The translations under genes were made by a program, and so were the position numbers. From Pithys albifrons albifrons (taxonomy: Eukaryota > Chordata > Aves > Passeriformes > Thamnophilidae), in contig NC_092463.1 of the NCBI RefSeq assembly GCF_047495875.1, positions 34,041,724 to 34,105,723 on the forward strand: DNA of 64,000 nucleotides, written 5' to 3'. The notes under the pieces were generated by a model. The model saw only the letters and a list, made by a program, of their open reading frames with translations. It ran no database searches and was not told the DNA's origin. This document shows positions 54,301 to 64,000 of this stretch, piece by piece; position 1 is the stretch's first letter; each line of letters opens with the position of its first letter.

Positions 54301-54768
54301 ATTGGAAAGTAGCTGTGTTATAGATGTTATTAGTGAATGCTGGAATCCTTTATTGTGGCAGTTGATGGTAGTTTGCATTTGGACTAAAGCTGAAGTGTAG
54401 GTTTAATTTTGTAGATAAACCCCCATTTTTTTACAGTCTTACTTTACATATAATTTATGGGGATAGTCTTTAGACCTGTGCTGGAACTGCTCATACAGTC
54501 TGCTTGTTGATTTAAGAAGTGTTTGTTGCTGGATGAAGTGATCAGGCTTTACATGTAGCCCAGGTGAATTTATTTAGGGAACTTTTGTTTTGTACTTCCA
54601 GATCCAAACGTTTTTTTCCTTTGTACTACAGTACTTCAGGGGTAGTTCTTAAAGAATGCTGACAATAATATGCATTAACTTTTGTGAAAAAATTTAAATA
54701 GTATTGCAGCATTTGTATCAATCACTATGTATCTTTCTGAGATGGAAATGTGTTTTCTCTATTGCTGT
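51392..54768 (+). other. Start of downstream GPHN intron (nothing seen)
   Basis: Intron after the second exon. AT-rich, no recognised repeat or coding sequence. A small inverted repeat (ATTCAGCCAA / TTGGCTGAAT) lies at 54270-54294. Confidence 0.65.
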
Positions 54769-54780
54769 TGGTCAGTACAA
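54769..54780. repeat. Left target-site duplication of 5S-derived SINE
   Basis: TGGTCAGTACAA, repeated exactly at 55097-55108. Twelve bases is a usual length for LINE-mediated retroposition. Confidence 0.88.
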
Positions 54781-55096
54781 TCTGTATGTATGGCCAAACT
54801 TCGCAAACGAAGATTTGGGCAGGGCTGTCCCCACGTGGGTGTGCCCTTCCAGCCTGCGCAGTGGATTTTAGGTGAGGCTCAGCATGCGCAAAACTGGCCC
54901 CACCATTTAAGTCCTGAGGTTCATCTGTCACGGCCAAGCGAGCTTGGGCGGTGCCAGTGAAGTTCCTCAGGACTAGAACCTACAGCACCCGGCATTTCCC
55001 AGGAGGTCTCCCATCCAAGTACTAATCCGGGGCTGACCCTGCTTAGCTTCCGAGATCTGACGGGATTGGATGTCAGGGAGGCATTTAACTGCCCCG
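54781..55096 (-). mobile_element. 5S rRNA-headed SINE (SINE3-like), complete copy
   Basis: A 316-bp element bounded exactly by a perfect 12-bp duplication. On the minus strand its 5' third (55093 to about 54977) is homologous to 5S rRNA. The remaining roughly 195 bp (54976-54781) form an unrelated body. Near the 3' end is a perfect small hairpin, CTTCG-TTTG-CGAAG (about 54800-54813), followed by GGCCATACATACAGA, a short CATA-repeat tail instead of poly(A). This layout (Pol III promoter head, body, hairpin and microsatellite tail, target duplication) is that of a SINE moved by a LINE. CR1 or RTE machinery is possible. The intact duplication and readable promoter suggest moderate age. The family name is unknown to me. 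Confidence 0.82.
54977..55093 (-). pseudogene. 5S rRNA-like sequence (head of the SINE)
   Basis: On the minus strand the Pol III internal control region of 5S rRNA is readable. The A box AGCTAAGCAGGGTC (55035-55048) matches the vertebrate gene exactly. The intermediate element reads GATTAGTAC (55019-55027), against GGTTAGTAC normally. The C-box region, with GGATGGGAGACC, lies at 54996-55016, and the 3' end GGGTGCTGTAGGTT follows. Differences cluster in the first 35 bases and around the loop after the A box, too many for a working 5S gene. It lacks a T-run terminator directly after the 3' end, and the sequence continues into the SINE body. It is not an rRNA gene. Confidence 0.85.
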
Positions 55097-55108
55097 TGGT
55101 CAGTACAA
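55097..55108. repeat. Right target-site duplication of 5S-derived SINE
   Basis: TGGTCAGTACAA, identical to 54769-54780, directly beyond the 5' end of the minus-strand SINE. Confidence 0.88.
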
Positions 55109-57193
55109 AAGGAAAAGGAAAAGTCTTATGTGTACAGATGTTCTGCTTAGTTTTCTGTCTTCTGCCTTCTCTACTTTCTTTTCTTCTTTTGCAAAATTGT
55201 ACATCCAAAGAAGTCACCTGTCTGCCCCCCTTCTAGCTGTTTTCTTACCCTCTGTTTCTAGTATGATTCTGTGCAAGTCTTGTTTGCCCAGCAATGAGAC
55301 TGATTTTACATACCTAGAGAATAGCAGTAGAAAGCAATTTCTTATGACTCAGCTGATGCTGCACATTTCTGAGCTGTGTCACTGTGTGTATTCACAAATA
55401 GTTCATCCACACTGCTGATAATTTGGAATCCTGAAGTTTTAAGATAATACTTTAGAAGAAACATAGAAGAGCTCTTTTCCAGCATGTAAAACTAGACAGA
55501 TGTTTTCTTACAGCCTTCCTCCTTTTCCAGTGTTCTCAAAAATTTAGGAATGCACTTTTGGTTCTTGCTGTTTATATTCTTGGATATTTATAGACTGATT
55601 TTAAATGTATTTAAACACAGTCTTATTTTCATTTAATCTGACAATGTATGCATATTTGTTTATTCTTTCATCAGAGTTCTTCAGCTCATTGTTTTCTGGA
55701 ACTCCCTTCTGTTTGTCAGCATTTTTCTGAAAAAAGCATGTCCAGAATGAACAAAATGTTCCAAATATAGCCACACAGAAGTCATGTTTGGAGAGAAGCA
55801 AATCCCAGTTCTGCTATGACTTAAGTCTTTGTATATTCAGTTCAAAATTGCAGCAGCATTTTTAAAATCATTACCAGTTGCAAATTTTTTGTCACCTGGC
55901 TTTTCCCCATTCTCTGAGGTATCTCTTGGGATTTTTCTTCAAATTCCTTTTTATTTCCACAGGCTATTTTCATGCCTGTATCCTTCAATTTCTCTGCCTC
56001 AAGTAGTGACAGCAACCTTCTTAATCTCTGTTATTTGTAGTTTTCATATGTTCTGTCTGTTTGTTTGCTCTCCCTTTAGCTCTGTTAATGAAATAAGATG
56101 CTTGTGACACAACATACTCTCACAAGAACACGTTCCCCTCAGATTAACCCAAATCCTCTGAGACTTACTTTGAAATAACCATTTCCATTTAATAGGCAAT
56201 AACTTAAACTAGAAATAATATACTGGAGGAGTTGTCTTCCTGGTTCAAACAGTGCCTTTCTAGAGCAGCAGGATTTCTACTGTTGTTTGTTGTGGTTATA
56301 GGAGTGCTTCTCTTCTTCTTTGGCAATATTTTAGTGTTTCACTGGAACAAAAGAAACTAATTTTCTTTTTATAAATTGTCACTTCAGGATGGCTCCATAG
56401 TGAGAAGGAACGAAGCCTTCATTTCATATGGGGCATAAGTAATTTTGTGGTAGGAATAATATGAAGTTGTACAACCTCTAATGACCCAGGCTGTTGTTTT
56501 AGTTTTTCACCCTTCAATATTCCAGATACTCTCCAATTTATTAGCCTTTTTCAGCCTATATTTTGTAGTCTATATGAAGACTGTAGCTTTCCATATCTCT
56601 TAATGGAGGTCTTGCTCTGCATTGATTCCTGTGTTGAGCTGCTGTGTAACGAAGTGTGATGTGTGTGGACGATGTCTGACCCTGGAACTTGCCATCAGGC
56701 ATTTTGAGGCCTTCATATTTCTTAGAAAATTGTTTCCAACCCAGCTTGCTCCTAAAGGGTCTGAATTACAAAACTGTGCAACGTGCATCTAAGCAACAAA
56801 CATGCTTAAGGGCAATAGATTGCTCTGTGACAGACTCCTTCCAAATTCTCTACTACTCTGTTAGTTTATCAGCTACTCTGATACAGTTTCTTTGAGAAGT
56901 AATATGCAAATACTTGCACTGCATAGTACACTGTCAGGTTACGGAAGTACCTGTGTCTTGAGAAATTCCGCACTGATTTAGATGACTTCTGAAGGGCTAA
57001 AAGCTGCCTTTCTCTTCTCAGGGAAACTGGGTAACACACCATCATCACTGAAGGGCTTGGTTGTGCCATCATCAACTGCAGTCACTGCATGGAAACATGT
57101 GCAAAGCTGCCAGGACACCGATAGTGAGAAATCTGAAGGGGAAGAAAGCCAGATCCCATTTCAGCTCCATTTGCTCAAATGTCAGAGGTTACT

Positions 57194-57295
57194 CAAAAAA
57201 ATAAGACCAGCAAACAAAACAAACAACCACCACCCCCCCAAAAAGCCAACACCAACAAAGAAAAAACCCCAACCAAATAAATAAAAAACCACCAA
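57194..57295. repeat. A/C-rich low-complexity tract
   Basis: About 100 bp made almost only of A and C in AAAC-, ACC- and AAAT-like units. Confidence 0.85.
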
Positions 57296-59103
57296 AGGAT
57301 GGAGGAAATAGATGCAGAGAGAGTATTCCTGAAGAATGGTTATTTGGATAAATGAAGAGGGCTTGGTAAATTCTTTATATTCTGCTGCATAAACAGCAGT
57401 TTTTGACTGTCAGTCCAGCTGAGGTACTGGATTGAAAGAATGTATGTCTCCTAACTTGTTTGTGTCTAGATTTCCCAACACAGACAACTGTGAGGAGAGT
57501 GTGGAAAATAAAAGGAGTCAGAATACAGAGGATGCTTGTCTGTATATGGGATTGATGTGTCTGAAATGCAAAGCTGTTTATTTTTTCTGACATTCCCTTT
57601 TAAAAAGTTTCAAGTGTCACAGTGGATATAGAAAAAGGTCAAAAAAACACATGATGGCCAGGAGAGAGGCTTTCTGTGAAAGTTACACAACTTGGTCTGT
57701 TTAGTTTGTCATGAAGAAAACTAGGAAATATCTTGGGTTTTAACTCTACTTCCTTTGGGAAATAATAATGTACAGTACTAAAGGCTTTGTAAGTTACCAA
57801 AGACTTTCTTTGCCTACTAAAGAGAATTGTAAAAATAGCTGCTGATAGGAAGCTTGAGTCAGAAAAATCTGATAAGGAAATCAGATGGGGTTGGTTTGTT
57901 TGTCTAAGAGATTAATAATACAAAAAAATTCCCTAAAGAAGAGCTGTATTCATCATTTTAATTCTGTCAAATCAAAAGTGTTTGATAGTGGGAGAAATGT
58001 CTTGCAAAGCTCAGATTATCTTGTACTTCTTACAAAGTCAACGATGATGTTGAATGAACTACCCTGTGTGGAAGGCTAAACTAGATTCTGGCTTTATGTT
58101 CTGTGTGTGTTAGATAGAAGACAGTTTGAATCAAATGGATCCTGAAATGAATAATTAAGCGATTTTATTTCCTGAATTCAAAAGGATTATATTAATTGCT
58201 TCTGTCTCTTTTTTGAAAATGCAAACCCCTGATAATACTGGCTGAGTATGCTGGGGCAAATATCTTTTTTATTACTTAACTAATGGATTAACCTTCTGTG
58301 TAAAGTTGTCTGACCATCATATCGTAAAGGTAATGCTAATAGCAGTCCTGTTACACCTTTGGGATATTTTTGCCCATTTGAGGATCAGCTTTTATTTGCT
58401 TTATTTTAGCTGTCCTTAATCCTCTTGATTAGCAAATAGAAGTTCTGTTTTCTGACTTTCAAAGATGTATGAAATATTTGCAAGCTCTGTTGGAAAAAAA
58501 TATTAAAACAGCAGGGAAGGATTTGAATGTTTCACAAAATGAGAAGCAAAGCCACAGTAATCAGGAAATCTCACTTTTTTATTCTTAAATTTTGAAAATA
58601 ACTTTTTTGTTCCAAGGTAATTTCAGAATGTGAGTTGGAAGGCGGCTGATTTGTGCTGTGGGTAGACAAATGGTTCCTATCCCAATGAACTCAACTAGTT
58701 CCAAAAATACCCAAAGACTGATACGCTTACAGTTTGCTTTTTATTGGGATAAAGAGAAGGGTTCTCCTCTTGGTATTGCTGTTACCTTTTAGCCACATTT
58801 TCACTGTAGAGCCCCCAGCTGGTGTGGACACCTCTCTATTAACTGGCTTGTCTCCTATGAGCAGGGTAGCCACATTCACAACCATGAATGTGTTTTGCAG
58901 TCCTTTCTGTAACTGGGGAAGAAAAATAGACCTGCCATAGGACTTCTGTATAATGAAATTTTCAATTTGGAACTTTTGGAATTCTTTTTCCTCTTAGCAT
59001 TTCTAAAAATAGTTTCCATTAAAGCATCACTTTAGAGAAGATAATAGGCAACTGAAAAAAATTGAACATCAAGTTAAGGCAAAATACTCTTGAAAACATT
59101 GTC

Positions 59104-59123
59104 AGGCCTGTAATTACAGGCCT
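59104..59123. repeat. Perfect 20-bp palindrome
   Basis: AGGCCTGTAATTACAGGCCT equals its own reverse complement. A partial third copy of the half-site (GCCTGTAATT) follows at 59129-59138. Confidence 0.85.
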
Positions 59124-61859
59124 TAATTGCCTGTAATTCCCCTTAATGTGTAATTTTTTTCTGGTTATGGTCTATTACAAAGAGAAAAGCTTAATACAGA
59201 GAAAATTAACAAAAAATTGTATAGACATGTTAGGAAGACTTCTCTTTGAAGGCAGCTTAAAGACAGGATAACTAGAGGGCAAATACTAGTTTGGATTTAA
59301 GATGTATGAAAAATTGAGTGAGTTAGTCCTTTTGACTTAAGCACACCAGAATTACAAAATGGCTCACTATTAAACAGTTGATCATTAAAACTAACACATT
59401 TTAAAGAACAAAGAATTTCTCATTTGCTCCTTGCCTGCTGTTTAGGAGCCTTTCCAGCCACTAAGTGAAAAGAAACTAGAGAGTCTTGGAGAGCAGCTGG
59501 CTTCAGGAGTTATTCTTGGGTTTATAACTAGTCCTTCATCTGCTTTTGCTAATTGCTACCACGTGAAGCAGTGAAGCTTTAACAAAATGTTGACTCAATA
59601 TAAGTACCAAAATAGAAAACCAAAATGACTATTGTCATGCTCAGGAATGAAAGTCTTATCAATTATGGACAAGAAAATAATTACTTTTTAACTTTAATTT
59701 AGACTATATTTTAGCTTCTTGTCCCTTCATGCATATATTCTTTTCCTAGTTATTTTGTAATTGTAATACCTAAATTAATTGTGAGCTGCATAATCTACTG
59801 TTATTTATTGTTGACATTTAAACTTTCACTGGATTTTTAAAAAGTCCAGATTTTCCTCCATAAATAAACATTTTCTTGTAGTATGCTGAGATCAGTTTGT
59901 CACAGTTCATTTTCACTGAGCTTGAAAAAGAGAGAAAGTGATAGCAATTTTGTTCTTGATAAAGTGATGACAATTTTGTTCTTGATGTGGTGCAGGTAAT
60001 TGTAGTTGCTGCTGGCCACAAAATCACAAGATTTTATAATTACCTTGTACTGTAGTATCTCTGGTTCACCCAGTGTTTGCAATTCCTGGCTGGTTTATGC
60101 CATTACTAATCATATGATGGAAGTCTCTTGGTCTTCTCTGCCTAAATTTCCTGCCATATTGTTCGAATCCCAAATAATGTTTGATACAGGAAAATTTAGA
60201 TATGGAAGAAATTCCTGTTCTATGACCCCAGTTTCTAAATTTGAAGTTGTATTAACCTCTCTTATTCTTGTGCCTTCCTCAGCTGGAGGAAGAATGAGTG
60301 GCTGATACTCAGAGGATCAGTATAAATTATGTTTGATCAGCTTAGCCTGTCACTGCTGTGTTCCTTGAGAGCTTTGTTGCGTGTGGGTGCATGGCAAGTT
60401 CATACAGGTTCTCTCTGGGACCTTTCCAAATCCTAATTCAGCAGGGCACAGCAGAGCTAATGATTCCTTTATATTAGCTAAGGTTCTCTACAGTTTGCAG
60501 GAGAGAAGGAGTTGGCTTTTTGTTGCATATTACTGCCTTGTCAAAGTGGAATGTAGGTTTTTAGTGTTGCCAATAAAAAGTTAATGTGCAGGTAGATAAA
60601 TGCACACGCAATGTGGACTTCTAGGTGGACAGAAATAGTGAAGTTTAATTCTTGGTTGGGTGACTTTTAGTTACTAGGAAGATACTTACTGAATAAAAAT
60701 ACTCATGACTGAATTGATAGATGAGTTAAATTACTAAATTTTATTACTGCTGTGATTTTCTTGGTTTTTACATTTCAGAGTTCATTACATGTTTCTGAAA
60801 GAGAGCAGCAGCTAAGATTTCTGAAATATAGTTTAATTTGTTTAAAAAAACAACCATGTTAAATAACAGAGTGCTTAAGTTGAAGAGAAGAGGATATTCA
60901 AGGTAACAAAAAGGTACTTCTGAGTTTCACACTTAGAAGAAGGTTACCCCACAAGATTCATAGGACTGATTATTTTCATTGGAGTGTCGATGTGTCTAAG
61001 CCAAATTCAAACACCAACACAGGCAAACAATAAGTAACAGTTACTGATGACTCCAGTGTATCTCACAAATGGCCAGCAGTGGCTCATGGGTACTCCTGTT
61101 CAACTTCACGAGCTATTTTGCAGTGGATATGGGAATGAGCTCACAAGACCATCCCCTTTCCCCTCTTATACTAGAGGTGCTAGAGGTAAGTGTGGTTTCG
61201 GGAATCAAGGGTGGGAGGTCATGAGATGAAAGTGATGTGGGCTTCTTAAATTTTTCACAAATCTCAATAAAGGCATGTATCTGGGGATGGGCAAAGATTC
61301 AGTTGAATTCTTATTTTTTGCCCAAAGAGATTACCCAGTCCTAAAATGACATGCTTTCCTTGAACTGGGAGTCAGAAATCCCTTTTCTCTTCTGTTTTTC
61401 TGCTGCAGAAATTCCCAACATTCCCATTATGTGGGCTCCAGAGAGGGGTAAGCAACATCTTCAATCCCACTCAATCATTTCCAAACTAATTCTTTGCTAG
61501 TATTTTTTGCTTTTTTAATCATCATCAGAAACAGTTTTTAGCCACATTTTTCCCATTTGTTTGATTTTCTTGTGGATTCTCATATTTTTGTTTTATAGGA
61601 AGGTCCCATGGCCTCCCCAAGTGCTAGGGTCAGACTCATTTGCTGTTTCCATTTGTGTGCTATTCTCCTGTGGATTTTCATGGTTCACTCTGATCAAATG
61701 ATATTACCAAAGGGTGAGCATCTAGATTCTTGGGACTGTTTCACTCATGGTATCCTGAGTTACTGAAAAAGCACTGCCACCCTGCTGCCCTGTCAGTCAT
61801 TTGGCAAGCTTATATTTTGTCTTTGCTGACAGTTGCATCTGATTATTTGTGGGCTTTGG

Positions 61860-62360
61860 TCTTTTTCTGACTTGTCTGTCTGGGGACTGCCTGGCATTCA
61901 CTACTGTCTCTTATTCTCTCTACCTGCTGGCTGTGTGGCCTTGCCCTCCTGAAATCTTGGCCCTTTGCCTGACTGTCTGGCATTGCCTCTTGACCAGCTA
62001 ATTGCTTGACACTGACTTCCTACTGCCTTGCCCACCTGTTGAATGGCATGTGTTGCCTCCTTACTGTCTTTTTGATCTGACTGTACCCAGGCATTGGCCT
62101 TCTGCTGCCCTGTCTCCTGCTCCAAGTGCCTGGCATTGCCTTCCTGCCAAGTACATCTGCTGACTTTGTGGAATTGCTCTTCTGCTGCTTTGGCACACCT
62201 GCTGACTGTTTGGTACTGCTTTAGCAACTTGCTGAATGTTTGGCATTTTCCTCCTGGCTTTTCACCTGATCCTTGAATACAGTGTCACCTTGCTGCTCTT
62301 TGAGTCTGCTTACTCACTGATACTTGCTCTTTTGCTGTCCTGTCCACTTGCTGTTATGCT
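61860..62360. repeat. Degenerate minisatellite, unit about 40 bp
   Basis: About ten imperfect units share the strings TGCTGCCTTG, CACCTGCTGACTG and TTTGGCATTGCC. Both strands have open frames of 60-108 codons through it, a consequence of the repetition. The minus-strand frame is rich in glutamine (QQ, AKA, SR motifs) but has no recognised domain. No gene is inferred. Confidence 0.65.
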
Positions 62361-64000
62361 TGATGTTTCTATCATATTGTCCCGCCCATCTGCCTAGATT
62401 TTATTTCTAAATATGCACCAGTCTGAAAAGATTAAGAAGAATTGTAAGGAATGGGGAAAACATATTGTCTGGCTCCTTTACAATCTGATTCAGTTTAACA
62501 TACCAGCCAAAAACTGATCTGAGTACCAGCATTCAGCTTTTTCATTGAACTGCTCAAAACCCTTTTGACATTACAAAAAAGGAAACCAAACCCAAAACTG
62601 AATTTTATTTAGTCTTTCTTTCCATCACTTTATTTGATAGGTGTATTACTTTCAGTAATACTGTATTCAGTATTAAATTCCATACTAATTAAGTGCTACA
62701 GCAATAATATAGTAATTCTCAGATTCCATGGAAGGTAGGTAATAACAGGGGGTAAAAACAATCTATTGCTGAGGCTTAGAAAGATTAAAGTTTGAATGTA
62801 GAGCTATGTTCATTAAACACAGTGGATCAAAGGAGCAAAATAAGAAATTTTACAGATCTCTTAATTTAAAACACAGGGTTGCAGCTAATCTAAATAAGCC
62901 ATTGGATCAGTACTGTATTACCAAACCCCAGTGTGTCCTACTTGTTGCTTCTTACTCTTTCTGTACTGGGAGAATGGTCAATTGCTGGTTTACAGAAACC
63001 TTTTGTCACTCTCTCACAGATTAAGAACAAGGACTTGACTACATCTGTAAGGTTCATAGTAAGGGAATAAGTCATTGTCACATCTTAGAATAAGAAGCAG
63101 GATTTCATGCCTCTTCTTTTAATTCAACTCACTTGACCTCTCTTTTCCTAACTCTGCCACAGTTTCTGGCTTATTATGATTGGGTTTAATTGTGCTTTTC
63201 AGTCCAGTATCGAGTAGAACTTGGAAAAAGTATTCTGTCATAATGACTTATAATAAATTCTTACTATGCTTAAATAAGTTGTGTGTAATATTCTTTTAAA
63301 TCCAGGTTTTAGTCTCTTCAGATACACTGTTACTGCTTTTTCTGTCTTCAGAGATACCTTAAATATGTCTAAGCACAGAGGCGGGGCAGCAGCCCTCAAG
63401 TCGGTAGCCTCTTTCACCAGTGCGAGACCATCTGTGGAATCAGAGGAAGACTGTGGGAGAGCCCCTTATTCCCATGCTCCCAACAGCAGCTTGCTGCTGC
63501 GGAGGATGCTCCCAGGACAGCTGACAATGTTCTTAGTAAGAACTAGTTTTCACCTCTAGAAACCAGTGACCTTGTGTTCTTCTGCTCTGAGGAACCAGGG
63601 GATGTCAATGTCCACCTTTCCTCCCTTACAGTCTCCTTGGCTCTCCTGTCCTCTCTCTTCTCAGCCTTCCCAACCCTCCCTTGCTTCTCCAAGCATATTT
63701 CTTTCACAACTTCACAAACTTTTAAAGACGGTAAGCTGGCAGTCTCTCACTTCCCACCAGCTTCATGCTGTTGAAGGGTGTGGTGACAAGAACAGATCTC
63801 AGTGGCAAATCTTTCTCCAAGCTTTAACTCCCCATGTTATTGTGATGCTTCCCCAGGCTGTTGTTTGAAGAGTTGTAGCCGTTGCTGGAAGGGAGGAGAA
63901 ATCTCCACTCTAGCACTGCGGGCTGCAGGATGCTGCTAGAACTCACTCCCTATCCCAAAAACCTTAAGTAATTTTTTCATGTATCGTTTCAGTTATTTTA
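62361..64000 (+). other. Downstream GPHN intron, end of window (no gene seen)
   Basis: Intron continues past the window. About 63370-63960 is GC- and pyrimidine-richer, with two overlapping open frames of 66-100 codons that show no family resemblance. It may be an unrecognised repeat. Confidence 0.5.

Larger units (their letters stand above)
55109..61859 (+). other. Downstream GPHN intron segment (no gene seen)
   Basis: AT-rich intron. It contains an A/C-rich tract (57194-57295) and a 20-bp perfect palindrome (59104-59123). No gene or larger repeat was recognised. Confidence 0.6.

Noticed and set aside
54977..55093. Functional 5S rRNA gene
   Set aside because: Too many changes in the first 35 bases and the central loop, no T-run terminator directly after the 3' end, and clear SINE boundaries with target duplications around it.

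Overview
The window is vertebrate nuclear DNA, almost certainly from a bird. It is AT-rich and intron-like, with only scattered short open frames. It holds three CR1 LINE fragments of the avian type and three retroviral-type LTRs, two of which resemble LTRs I know as widespread in bird genomes. There are no bacterial-style operons, rRNA operons or CRISPR arrays. The species cannot be fixed from sequence alone.

The only gene I can support is GPHN (gephyrin) on the + strand. Two internal coding exons are present. The first, 19922-19979 (58 bp), encodes the stretch ending ...PDEIEEIK. The second, 51299-51391 (93 bp), encodes ETLIDW...[15 protein letters not shown]. They join in frame and together cover about residues 48-98 of the N-terminal MogA-like G domain. 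Gephyrin is the inhibitory-synapse scaffold and molybdenum-cofactor synthesis enzyme. Everything else is intron: the end of the upstream intron (1-19921), a complete 31,319-bp intron (19980-51298) and the start of the downstream intron (51392-64000).

Layout: 1-7.4 kb is plain intron. A long LTR-type repeat lies at 7.37-8.45 kb. From 8.5 to 30.9 kb there is plain intron with simple repeats and the first exon. From 30.9 to 37.9 kb there is a transposon-rich block: CR1 (-), LTR (+), CR1 (-), CR1 (+). At 41.3-41.8 kb there is a divergent repeat with a strong inverted-repeat core. A solo LTR with a perfect 5-bp target duplication lies at 48.8-49.5 kb. The second exon follows at 51.3 kb. A 316-bp SINE with a 5S-rRNA-derived head and a perfect 12-bp target duplication lies at 54.8-55.1 kb. 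A degenerate minisatellite lies at 61.9-62.4 kb.

The most interesting element is the 5S-headed SINE. Its boundaries are fixed by the target duplication and its internal Pol III promoter elements are still readable. The inverted-repeat element near 41.4 kb comes second: I recognise it as resembling an old repeat of turtles and crocodilians, but its class is uncertain.
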